Source: Mesoaciditoga sp964503355 (GTDB lineage: Bacteria; Thermotogota; Thermotogae; Mesoaciditogales; Mesoaciditogaceae). Taken from it: a stretch of 17,154 nucleotides of DNA. The first letter of the stretch is position 1, and each line of letters opens with the position of its first letter. Location of the stretch: contig CAZCZS010000036.1 in the NCBI GenBank assembly GCA_964503355.1, positions 1 to 17,154 of the forward strand, written 5' to 3'. Of this stretch, positions 1-6,574 are shown in pieces. A program made the position numbers and the translations under genes. Below the pieces are notes generated by a model. The model saw only the letters and a program-made list of their open reading frames with translations, was not told where the DNA came from and made no database searches.

Positions 1-151
1 AAATTCCTTTATCGCTTGAAAAGCGATGTTTATTTGATAAATGCCATTGACTTGTGAAGTTGACGCACAAGGTGAGATTGTAAGAATTTCCCACAGTTCC
101 TTCCATAAGAAAAACCGATCTTTACTTTAGTAAAAAAGAGGAATTCCAATG
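1..151. other. Left-edge intergenic stretch with no assignable gene
   Basis: This stretch lies beyond the terminator of the oxidoreductase operon. On the plus strand the first frame stays open from base 1 to a TGA at 55-57 (18 codons), which could be the tail of a convergent gene. On the minus strand an ATG at about 105 opens 35 codons running off the edge. It has no Shine-Dalgarno and its Asn/Ser/His-rich composition is unlike the neighbouring genes. Two small hairpins are visible: a 7-bp stem at 11-27 and a 6-bp stem at 121-134, neither with a proper U-tract. I cannot choose between these readings. Confidence 0.3.
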
Positions 152-185
152 AAAACCGGGCTTTCATGTAGAAAAGCCCGGCTTT
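152..185 (-). terminator. Intrinsic terminator after the oxidoreductase operon, probably bidirectional
   Basis: A 13-bp stem (152-164 pairing with 173-185, one G-U wobble on the minus-strand transcript, GC-rich core CCGGGC/GCCCGG) encloses an 8-nt loop. On the minus strand it starts 11 nt after the gamma-subunit stop codon, and the stem's own 3' arm ends in a run of four U. On the plus strand the stem is followed by five T at 190-194, so it could also stop a convergent transcript from the left. Confidence 0.88.
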
Positions 186-196
186 AGTGTTTTTCG

Positions 197-739
197 TTAA
201 GATTCCACTTTTTGCATTCCTTCTTGAACGGCTTTGATGTTTATATCCAAGAAGACCTTCTTCTTACCGGTCATCGTTTCTTCAAGAGCCTTTTTTATCG
301 AATCGAACGTTATGAGGTTGCTGACTTTCGCAAACGCCCCCAGGGCCACCATATTCAGCACTTTAACATTTCCAATCTTATCCGCCAAATCGTTCGCATT
401 TATCTTGAAAACTTTTATATCTTTTCTCGTTGGTTCTCTGTCGACAACAGAAGAGTTGATGAGCAAAATTCCATCTTTTTTCAACTCTTTTTCGAATTTC
501 AACATGGAAGGAATGTTCATTGCTATGACCACGTCAGGTGTATCAACAACGGGAGAACCAATTTCTTCATCGCTTATAACCACCGTACAGTTGGCAGTTC
601 CCCCTCTCATTTCTGGTCCATAAGATGGAAGCCATGTGACTTTTTTACCGTCGTGCATCGCCGCTTCCGCTATTATCTTACCCATTAACATGACACCTTG
701 TCCGCCAAATCCGGCCGCCACAACAGAATAGGTAGCCAT
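197..739 (-). CDS. 2-oxoacid:ferredoxin oxidoreductase, gamma subunit (VOR/KOR type)
   Basis: This is the gamma (catalytic-domain) subunit of a thiamine-diphosphate 2-oxoacid:ferredoxin oxidoreductase, which turns a 2-oxoacid and CoA into acyl-CoA, CO2 and reduced ferredoxin in the cytoplasm. The 180-residue product opens with the family hallmark GFGGQGV (about residues 10-16), followed by the SYGPEMRGGTANC motif (about 39-51). It ends with the usual Leu/Ile-rich stretch containing NIKAV. I chose the ATG at 739 because AAGGAGG lies 9 nt upstream; an in-frame start at 778 would add 13 residues overlapping the beta gene. Only one base separates it from the beta stop codon, so translation is probably coupled. 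It is the last gene of the unit and is followed by the terminator. Substrate range cannot be read from this subunit; the operon points to branched-chain 2-oxoacids. Confidence 0.93.
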   Translation of the reverse strand: MATYSVVAAGFGGQGVMLMGKIIAEAAMHDGKKVTWLPSYGPEMRGGTANCTVVISDEEIGSPVVDTPDVVIAMNIPSMLKFEKELKKDGILLINSSVVDREPTRKDIKVFKINANDLADKIGNVKVLNMVALGAFAKVSNLITFDSIKKALEETMTGKKKVFLDINIKAVQEGMQKVES

Positions 740-740
740 C

Positions 741-1496
741 TCATTCTGCCTCCTTCGTTCTGTCAACGTAAACGCCAAGAGGATAGTACTTTGCCATGTT
801 CTCTTCCAACCATTTTCCAGCTTCTACTGGTGATTTTCCCCAGTTGGTAGGACACGTTGAAAGTACTTCTACCATGGAAAAACCAAGACCCTTTATCTGC
901 GTTTCAAACGCCTTTTTTATGGCTCTTTTCGCTTTTATGACGTTTTGAGGTGTTGTTACCATAACCCTTTCGATGTACGCCGCGCCGGCCAATGTGGAAA
1001 GCATCTCACTCATCCTTATCGGGTAACCGTTGGCTTTGGCGTCTCTACCGTAAGGCGTTGTGGTCGTTTTTTGACCGAGCAAAGTGGTTGGAGCCATTTG
1101 GCCACCTGTCATACCGTACACCGCGTTGTTTATGAATATCGTTGTTATATTTTCCCCTCTGTTCGCGGCGTGAACTATTTCGGCGGTTCCTATGGATGCC
1201 AAATCTCCATCTCCTTGATAGGTGAACACGATTCTGTCAGGCAAAGCCCTTTTCATTCCGGTTGCAACCGCTGGGGCCCTGCCATGCGGGGCAACGGTTC
1301 CATCCACGTTGAAAAATTCGTACGCGAAAACCGAACATCCCACTGGAGCCACTATCAAAGTTTTTTCTCGTATTCCAAGCTCGTCTAAAACTTCCGCTAT
1401 GAGTCTATGTACTATTCCATGATGGCATCCTGGACAATAAGTGAATTCTTTTCCACTCAAAGATTCTGGCATCTTTGCCACTATTTTATCTATCAC
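741..1496 (-). CDS. 2-oxoacid:ferredoxin oxidoreductase, beta (TPP-binding) subunit
   Basis: This is the thiamine-diphosphate-binding subunit of the same enzyme. The TPP/Mg signature runs from GDGD (about 95-98) to NN (123-124), with VYGMTGGQ just after. Near the N-terminus CPGCHHG (Cys21, Cys24), together with Cys54 and a Cys near the C-terminal TCPTNW, could ligate the proximal [4Fe-4S] cluster of this family. Length (251 residues) is normal for the small-beta class found in split KOR/VOR enzymes. The start is ambiguous: GTG at 1496 has AGGTGA five bases upstream and is preferred; an in-frame GTG at 1505 would abut the alpha stop codon with no room for a ribosome site. The stop is one base from the gamma start. 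With alpha, beta, gamma and delta subunits adjacent, a four-gene enzyme is secure, but the exact 2-oxoacid is inferred. Confidence 0.93.
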   Translation of the reverse strand: MIDKIVAKMPESLSGKEFTYCPGCHHGIVHRLIAEVLDELGIREKTLIVAPVGCSVFAYEFFNVDGTVAPHGRAPAVATGMKRALPDRIVFTYQGDGDLASIGTAEIVHAANRGENITTIFINNAVYGMTGGQMAPTTLLGQKTTTTPYGRDAKANGYPIRMSEMLSTLAGAAYIERVMVTTPQNVIKAKRAIKKAFETQIKGLGFSMVEVLSTCPTNWGKSPVEAGKWLEENMAKYYPLGVYVDRTKEAE

Positions 1497-1501
1497 AAAA
1501 A

Positions 1502-2554
1502 TCACCTACCCATCGCTTTTTTCACGGCATCAAGCACTTCGCTTGGAGTTGGAACCACTCCAGCGCTTCTTCCGTAAAATGGAGTTTTGGCTTTGCCGTT
1601 TACGCCCAACTTCACGTCTTCAAGCATCTGACCGTAACTCATCTCAACCGTAAGAATGCTGTCCACCGTATCCGCCAATTCGTTCAATCGTTTGTACGGA
1701 AAAGGCCAAAGCGTTATAGGTCTGAAAAGTCCAACTTTTATTCCTTCTTTTTCAGCCATATGAATGACCGTTTTGACTATTCTGGCCATGGTTCCGTAGG
1801 CGGCAACTATTATATCTGCGCCTTCGGTGTTAACTTCTTCGTATCTGACTTCGTTTTCTTCAACTTTCTTGTAAGTGGCTTGATATCTGAGGTTCATTTT
1901 TTCCAGCTCGTAAGGGTCGATGTCAAATGAGGTAACTTTTCGGGGCGCTCTACCCTTTGCACCTGTCAAAGCCCAATCTTTTTTTGGAACATCATTTGGA
2001 TCCCTCATAGGTGGAAATTCAACCGGTTCCATCATTTGACCCAACATACCGTCTGCCAATATCGTGACAAGCATTCTGTACTTGTCAGCCAAATCAAATG
2101 CCAAGCTCATCAGATCAACGCTCTCTTGAATCGTGTGAGGCGCCAACACTATCATATGGTAATCTCCATGTCCTCCACCTTTTGTGGCTTGAAAATAATC
2201 ACTCTGCGCAGGTTGAATATCTCCTAGACCCGGTCCGCCACGCACGACGTTCACAAAAACGGCTGGCAGCTCCGCGCCTGCCATGTAGGAAATACCTTCC
2301 ATCATCAAACTAAAACCAGGTGAAGACGTCGAGGTCATGACCCTTCTTCCTGTACAGGAAGCTCCATACATCATGTTCACCGTGGCGACTTCACTTTCCG
2401 CTTGAAGGAAAGTACCGTTGACTTCGGGAAGCCTTCTTGACATGTATTCCGTTAACTCGCTTTGTGGAGTTATTGGATAACCAAAGTAGAGTCTGCATCC
2501 CGCCCTTATAGCGGCTTCGGCTATGGCTTCTGAGCCTTTGAAAAGCATTTTCAT
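1502..2554 (-). CDS. vorB: 2-oxoacid:ferredoxin oxidoreductase, alpha subunit (VorB-like)
   Basis: This is the alpha subunit, carrying the pyrimidine-binding domain that completes the TPP active site and helps select the 2-oxoacid. The 350-residue protein shows GYPITPQSE (about 25-33), an AESE motif near residue 53, and a long RGGPGLGDIQPAQSDYFQA segment around 105-123 followed by TKGGGHGDY. This last pattern is typical of proteins annotated as 2-oxoisovalerate dehydrogenase VorB, and the length also suits VorB rather than the longer KorA. The ATG at 2554 overlaps the delta-subunit stop by 4 bp, with AGGAGG 10 nt upstream. The downstream (leftward) genes supply beta and gamma. Its association with aminotransferase, Ptb and Buk supports branched-chain 2-oxoacids; aromatic or simple 2-oxoacids remain possible. 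Confidence 0.92.
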   Translation of the reverse strand: MKMLFKGSEAIAEAAIRAGCRLYFGYPITPQSELTEYMSRRLPEVNGTFLQAESEVATVNMMYGASCTGRRVMTSTSSPGFSLMMEGISYMAGAELPAVFVNVVRGGPGLGDIQPAQSDYFQATKGGGHGDYHMIVLAPHTIQESVDLMSLAFDLADKYRMLVTILADGMLGQMMEPVEFPPMRDPNDVPKKDWALTGAKGRAPRKVTSFDIDPYELEKMNLRYQATYKKVEENEVRYEEVNTEGADIIVAAYGTMARIVKTVIHMAEKEGIKVGLFRPITLWPFPYKRLNELADTVDSILTVEMSYGQMLEDVKLGVNGKAKTPFYGRSAGVVPTPSEVLDAVKKAMGR

Positions 2555-2796
2555 GCCTTACTCTCCTCCTTTTCTTTTTCCAACCTGTGAACTGTTATAC
2601 AGACATCGGGACACATGTTGTAGCAGAAGGCGCATCCCACACATTTGTTATCAGGATCGACGAATTCAGCGTAATGATATCCTTTGTTGTTGAATTCCTT
2701 TGAGAATTGAATTATATGCTGCGGACAGGCGTTTATACACAAACCACAACCTTTGCATCTTTCGGAGTCTATTTCTATGTACGCTTTCCTTTCCAT
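2551..2796 (-). CDS. 2-oxoacid:ferredoxin oxidoreductase, delta (2x[4Fe-4S] ferredoxin) subunit
   Basis: This 81-residue ferredoxin-like subunit passes electrons from the TPP centre to free ferredoxin. Two complete CxxCxxCxxxCP motifs are visible: CKGCGLCINACP in the N-terminal third and CVGCAFCYNMCP in the C-terminal half, predicting two [4Fe-4S] clusters. The C-terminus is a charged Lys/Glu tail. I chose the ATG at 2796 because the strong GGAGAGGAGGAG ribosome site sits 6 nt before it; an upstream TTG at 2814 would place that site inside the coding region. Its stop codon overlaps the alpha start (ATGA), so the two are probably translated together. The gene order delta-alpha-beta-gamma is that of archaeal and clostridial VOR/KOR operons. 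Confidence 0.93.
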   Translation of the reverse strand: MERKAYIEIDSERCKGCGLCINACPQHIIQFSKEFNNKGYHYAEFVDPDNKCVGCAFCYNMCPDVCITVHRLEKEKEESKA

Positions 2797-2833
2797 AAAG
2801 CTCCTCCTCTCCAAATTTTGAATCTCACTTGTA

Positions 2834-3499
2834 TCACCAAAGTGTCTTTAAATACCTTTTTAATTTCAAAACTGGGAAGTCACCTTGAAAATCCATTCCC
2901 TCTCTTACAACGGAAAAAGCAACTGGGATTTCCAAATATTCGGAAACTTTTTTTATCAGTTCTTCTCCTCTTTTAACATCTTCAAGACTCGTTTCCTGAG
3001 CGATGTTCGTGTTGTTTACAAGGTAATCGATTCTGGTTCTGGAAACGGTGGAAATCTTCTTCACATTTTTTACTATTTCTTCAAATGTACTGCTAAAAGG
3101 TCTTAACGTGTTGATAACGAAGAAGACTTTTTTGTTCACCTTGTCGAGAAATGGCTTCAGAGAGCCCAACACCGTTGCTCCGTCTTCGTTCCCTCCCACA
3201 TCGGCCACCGTGAAAAAGTTTTCGTTCGAAATGTAACCTCCAACTTGAGCTGTTATTATCGGAAGATCCGCGTGACTCAAGGCGCCTGGCGGAGAAATCA
3301 CCTTTATTCCCAACTTTTCCAACGGCTCTTTTTTATCTCTACTTCTGAAATAGGGACTTATAACGTCTATATCCAAAAGTGCCACATTTTTTTCCTCTTT
3401 TTTCAACTCGACTGCGGTGTTTATGGCGAGTTCTGTTTTTCCACTTCCAAACATCCCCACGTAAACAAAAACTCTTGCCTGAAAGTCTTTGAAATTCAT
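2834..3499 (-). CDS. P-loop NTPase of unknown function (SIMIBI/CobQ-MinD-like) in a 2-oxoacid fermentation operon
   Basis: I do not recognise an established function. The 221-residue protein has a clear Walker A, GMFGSGKT (15-22). An LLDIDVISPYFRSRD segment (41-55) sits where MinD/CooC-type proteins have their first switch Asp, and a Walker B/switch II-like VADVGGNEDG spans 98-107. VNNTNI (161-166) lies where a base-recognition loop would be. No transmembrane segment, Cys cluster or DNA-binding domain is apparent. The start overlaps the stop of the second butyrate kinase (ATGA), with GGAGAAG upstream; the ferredoxin subunit follows after 37 bp. The location implies a job tied to the kinase or to the Fe-S/TPP oxidoreductase: cofactor or cluster delivery, enzyme assembly, or nucleotide-sensing control. 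This is inference from position only. ParA-type partitioning is unlikely in this context. Confidence 0.85.
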   Translation of the reverse strand: MNFKDFQARVFVYVGMFGSGKTELAINTAVELKKEEKNVALLDIDVISPYFRSRDKKEPLEKLGIKVISPPGALSHADLPIITAQVGGYISNENFFTVADVGGNEDGATVLGSLKPFLDKVNKKVFFVINTLRPFSSTFEEIVKNVKKISTVSRTRIDYLVNNTNIAQETSLEDVKRGEELIKKVSEYLEIPVAFSVVREGMDFQGDFPVLKLKRYLKTLW

Positions 3500-4575
3500 G
3501 ATGCTTCTCCATAGCTCTTCGCTTCTTCTTCGTTACGCAACACCCGCAACGCCCCGTAAGCCAAAGCTTTTTCTTCCATTCCGCCTGGATATACCATAAC
3601 GGGTGCTATTTTTGAAACTTTTTCCTTTATCCAAGGTATGAGAAAATTTCTATCGTATGCCAAACCACCAGTGAGCACTATGGCGTCTACCTTTCCTTCA
3701 AGAGGGATCATCATCCTTCCTATCCACTTGGATATTTGATAGGCCATTGCTCTGTAAACAAGTTCGGCTTCCTTGTCTCCATTCTTCACCATTTTTTCCA
3801 CTTCTAAGGCGCTGTTCGTGTTGAGATAGGAAACCAATCCACCATTTCCTTTTATCTTTTTCTTCATCTCGTTTAAGCTATACTTACCACTGTAACAAAG
3901 GTCTATCAGCCCGGTCAGAGGGACTGTGCCACTTCTTTCCGGGCTAAAAGGCCCATCACCGTCTAGGGCGTTGTTGATATCCACAACACGCCCATTTTTA
4001 TGCGCTCCTACCGAAACACCACCGCCCATATGTGCAACTATAAGGTTGCACTCTTCGTATTTTTTTGAAAGGGCAGTCGCGGCTTCTCTAGCCACCGCTC
4101 TTTGATTCAAAGCGTGAAAGATGGATTTCCTAACGAAGTCCGGATGGCCGGATATTTTCGCTATTTCATCCATCTCATCCACCACAACGGGATCGACTAT
4201 GAAAGCCGGAATCTTCACTTTACTTGCAAGTTCGAAAGCAAGAATAGCGCCGAGATTTGAAGCGTGTTCTCCGTATTTCGCACTTTTCAATTCTTCTAAC
4301 ATCTTGTCGTTAACGATATATGTGCCACCTTCCACTGGCTTTACAAGGCCACCTCTTCCAACGACGGCATCGAAATCTTTCATGGAGTATCCGGCATCTT
4401 TTAAAAAGGCTTCTATCTTTTTCATTCTGAATTCGTACTGATCGGCTATACGATCAAATGATTTCAGCTCTTCGTTGGAATGGGAAATGTTCAAAGATTT
4501 CACTTTTTCTTCATCTTCGAAGATGGCCAGCTTTGTGGAAGTAGATCCCGGATTTATGACCAGAATCCTGAACAT
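3496..4575 (-). CDS. buk: Butyrate kinase (branched-chain acyl kinase), copy 1
   Basis: An acetokinase-family (ASKHA) enzyme that transfers the phosphate of butyryl- or branched acyl-phosphate to ADP, making ATP and the free acid. The 359-residue protein has the N-terminal phosphate-binding motif INPGSTSTK, then GRGGL, HASNLGA and DPVVVDEMD. It also carries AHMGGGVSVGAH (second phosphate loop) and GDGPFSPERSG, all diagnostic of Buk. The C-terminal motif, usually of the PGEDEMEAL type, reads PGGMEEKAL here. Start: the ATG at 4575 has AGGAG 7 nt upstream, at the end of ptb; an in-frame GTG at 4602 would run back into ptb. It lies directly downstream of ptb and is followed by the NTPase gene. 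A full-length paralogue is encoded on the other side of ptb, so the two may differ in acyl specificity. Confidence 0.93.
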   Translation of the reverse strand: MFRILVINPGSTSTKLAIFEDEEKVKSLNISHSNEELKSFDRIADQYEFRMKKIEAFLKDAGYSMKDFDAVVGRGGLVKPVEGGTYIVNDKMLEELKSAKYGEHASNLGAILAFELASKVKIPAFIVDPVVVDEMDEIAKISGHPDFVRKSIFHALNQRAVAREAATALSKKYEECNLIVAHMGGGVSVGAHKNGRVVDINNALDGDGPFSPERSGTVPLTGLIDLCYSGKYSLNEMKKKIKGNGGLVSYLNTNSALEVEKMVKNGDKEAELVYRAMAYQISKWIGRMMIPLEGKVDAIVLTGGLAYDRNFLIPWIKEKVSKIAPVMVYPGGMEEKALAYGALRVLRNEEEAKSYGEAS

Positions 4576-4579
4576 CAAA

Positions 4580-5485
4580 TCACTCCTGAGCGACAAGGGC
4601 ACTTAACGCTATGGAATACAATTTGGTCTCATCACTGTCGGCACGCGAAGTGAGAACGATTGGGACCCTTGCGCCGAGTATGGTACCGGCCAGCTTTCCT
4701 TTGGCTATGAACACAAGAGCTTTGTAGAGTATATTTCCCGCTTCGATATCCGGAACCAAGAGAACGTCCGCTTTACCAGCCACTGGACTTTCTATTCCCT
4801 TATGTTTCGCAGCTTCTTCACTTACCGCGTTATCCAAGGCGAAAGGTCCATCCACTATCGCACCGCTTATCTGTTTTCTGTCAGACATCTTCGCAAGTAA
4901 AGCCGCTTCCATCGTCGCTGGCATTGAAGTGTTAACGGTTTCGACTGCACCGAGCACTGCCACCTTTGGCACTTCGATTCCCAAAACGTGAGCCACCTTT
5001 TCCGCATTGTATATGGAATCGACTTTCTGTTCAAGCGTTGGAGCGATAACCATTGCAGCATCGGTAATTATCAACAATCTATCATACGATGGTACCTCAA
5101 AGACACCGACGTGATTCATCGTTCGGCCGGTTCTCAAGTTGTAATTTTTGTCCAGCACAGCGTGGAGAAGATGTGAAGTGTGAACTTTACCCTTCATCAG
5201 CAAATCACAATGATAATCGTGGACAAGTTCCACCGCTTTTCGCACCGCTTTTTCTTCTTCTGGCTCATCTATAATTTCGTATTTTGAAAGATCTATTCCC
5301 TCTTCAGAGGCGATTTTTTCTATATCCTTTTGCGAGCCAACCAAACTCGCCTCTATTATTCCAGCTTCGTACGCTTCGTTTATCGCTTTTAAAACCGGAA
5401 CGTCTTGTGCAACCGCCACGGATACGCGCATTTTTTTCAAAGTTTTAGCTTTTTCAACCAATTCTTGAAGATTCTTCATCACCAT
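4580..5485 (-). CDS. ptb: Phosphate butyryltransferase
   Basis: Phosphate acyltransferase converting butyryl-CoA or branched-chain acyl-CoA (isobutyryl-, isovaleryl-, 2-methylbutyryl-CoA) and phosphate into acyl phosphate and CoA. The 301-residue length is normal for Ptb. Recognisable segments are KGKVHTSHLLHAVL (about 99-112), LRTGRTMNHVGVFEVP, IITDAAM (the conserved TD-A-M motif) and, later, DGPFALDNAVS. The C-terminal half ends with GARVPIVLTSRADSDETKLYS, as expected for the PTA/PTB fold. The ATG at 5485 has AGGTGA seven bases upstream, formed by the last codons of the preceding butyrate kinase; an in-frame ATG at 5479 is a minor alternative. It sits between two kinase genes, so one transacylase probably feeds both. 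A phosphate acetyltransferase is less likely on these motifs. Confidence 0.94.
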   Translation of the reverse strand: MVMKNLQELVEKAKTLKKMRVSVAVAQDVPVLKAINEAYEAGIIEASLVGSQKDIEKIASEEGIDLSKYEIIDEPEEEKAVRKAVELVHDYHCDLLMKGKVHTSHLLHAVLDKNYNLRTGRTMNHVGVFEVPSYDRLLIITDAAMVIAPTLEQKVDSIYNAEKVAHVLGIEVPKVAVLGAVETVNTSMPATMEAALLAKMSDRKQISGAIVDGPFALDNAVSEEAAKHKGIESPVAGKADVLLVPDIEAGNILYKALVFIAKGKLAGTILGARVPIVLTSRADSDETKLYSIALSALVAQE

Positions 5486-5492
5486 TGAATTC

Positions 5493-6569
5493 TCACCTCT
5501 CTACGATTTCTATGGTTTTTGCTTCTTCTTCTCCTCTTAAAACCCTAAGAGCTCCCAAAGCCAACGCTTCCATTTCGTACGCTCCCGCTATCACAAGGAT
5601 CAAAGCGAGATTCGGAACGTAAGACTTTATCATTTCAACGAACTTCGAATTCAAAGACATACCGCCAGTTAGAACTATGGCATCGACGTTGCCATTCAAT
5701 ACGGTCCACATTTCGGCTATTCCCTTTGCTATTTGATAAGCCATGGCTCTTACTACAAGCATGGCATCGGTGTCGGTTTCGGCCATTTTCATCGCTTTTC
5801 TTAGATCGTTTGTTCCAAGGTAAGCGACCAGTCCGCCTTTTCCCACGTATCTCTTTTTCAATTCTCTTTTGGAATACTTTCCGGAATAAGCCACTTTCAC
5901 CACGTCTCCAACCGGCAGTTCCCCACTTCTTTCCGGACTAAAAGGTCCTTCGTCATTCGCCCCGTTGACGTCCACTATTCTTCCATGTTCCAGAGCTGCA
6001 ATGGAGATACCGCCACCAAGATGAGCTATGACCAAATTCATATCGGTGTATTTTTTTCCAAGCTCTAACTCCGCTTTCCTCGCCACCGCCTTGATGTTTA
6101 AAGCGTGTGAAAAACTTTTTCTTTCTATTTCTTTCATGCCGGAAATTCTCGCGACATCATCCATTTCATCCACGGAAACGGGATCCGTTATGTAAGCCGT
6201 TATTCCAAGTTTTCTTGCAAGGGAATATCCAATCAATCCAGCCAAATTCGAAGCGTGTTCCACTTTTGAATTTCTCAAAGCTTCAACCATCGCTTCATCC
6301 ACCACGTAAGTTCCGCTTTCAACCGGTCCTATCAAGCCGCCACGACATGCTATGGCGTTAAAGTCTTGAAGAGAGTATCCTTCGTTTTTTAACACATCCA
6401 ATATCACTTTTTCTCTGTATTCAAGTTGATCCATGATCTTTTCAAAACTTTCCAAATCTTTTGGTGAATGTTCGATCGACCTTTCAAACATGGGCTTTTC
6501 GTCTTGATAAACGGCTATTTTGGTGGATGTTGAGCCTGGATTGATCACCAGTATGTTGTACACATTCAT
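5493..6569 (-). CDS. buk: Butyrate kinase (branched-chain acyl kinase), copy 2
   Basis: A second full-length ASKHA acyl kinase (358 residues), collinear with the copy downstream of ptb and clearly paralogous. It carries INPGSTSTK, CRGGLIGPVE, HASNLAGLIG, TDPVSVDEMDD, AHLGGGISIAALEHGR and EGPFSPERSG. The C-terminal nucleotide-side motif, normally PGEDEMEAL-like, is altered to AGAYEMEAL, losing the Pro and two acidic/polar positions; its partner is altered differently in the same place. It follows the aminotransferase by 5 bp and ends 7 bp before ptb. The start is uncertain: ATG at 6569 is chosen, with AAGG only 3 nt upstream, while GTG at 6572 or GTG at 6563 is possible, the latter giving better ribosome-site spacing. 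Expected reaction: acyl phosphate + ADP -> carboxylate + ATP. Confidence 0.92.
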   Translation of the reverse strand: MNVYNILVINPGSTSTKIAVYQDEKPMFERSIEHSPKDLESFEKIMDQLEYREKVILDVLKNEGYSLQDFNAIACRGGLIGPVESGTYVVDEAMVEALRNSKVEHASNLAGLIGYSLARKLGITAYITDPVSVDEMDDVARISGMKEIERKSFSHALNIKAVARKAELELGKKYTDMNLVIAHLGGGISIAALEHGRIVDVNGANDEGPFSPERSGELPVGDVVKVAYSGKYSKRELKKRYVGKGGLVAYLGTNDLRKAMKMAETDTDAMLVVRAMAYQIAKGIAEMWTVLNGNVDAIVLTGGMSLNSKFVEMIKSYVPNLALILVIAGAYEMEALALGALRVLRGEEEAKTIEIVER

Positions 6570-6574
6570 CACCC

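Noticed and set aside
59..81. TTGACG at 60-65 as a plus-strand promoter
   Set aside because: No acceptable -10 lies 16-18 bp downstream, and a transcript would run straight into the hairpin at 152-185.
212..688. A 158-codon plus-strand open frame opposite the gamma subunit
   Set aside because: It mirrors a well-supported gene on the other strand, has no ribosome site, and its product is rich in Phe, His and Arg with no motif, as expected of an antisense shadow.
740..778. A 13-residue N-terminal extension of the gamma subunit
   Set aside because: It overlaps the end of the beta gene, and the ribosome site AAGGAGG fits the internal ATG at 739.
2834..3499. ParA/MinD chromosome or plasmid partitioning protein
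   Set aside because: The fold class fits, but there is no ParB, no centromere-like repeat and no replication gene nearby, and it is translationally coupled to a metabolic kinase.
4576..4602. A GTG start for the first butyrate kinase, nine codons upstream
   Set aside because: It lies within ptb, has no ribosome site, and the conserved N-terminus begins at the ATG at 4575 with AGGAG before it.
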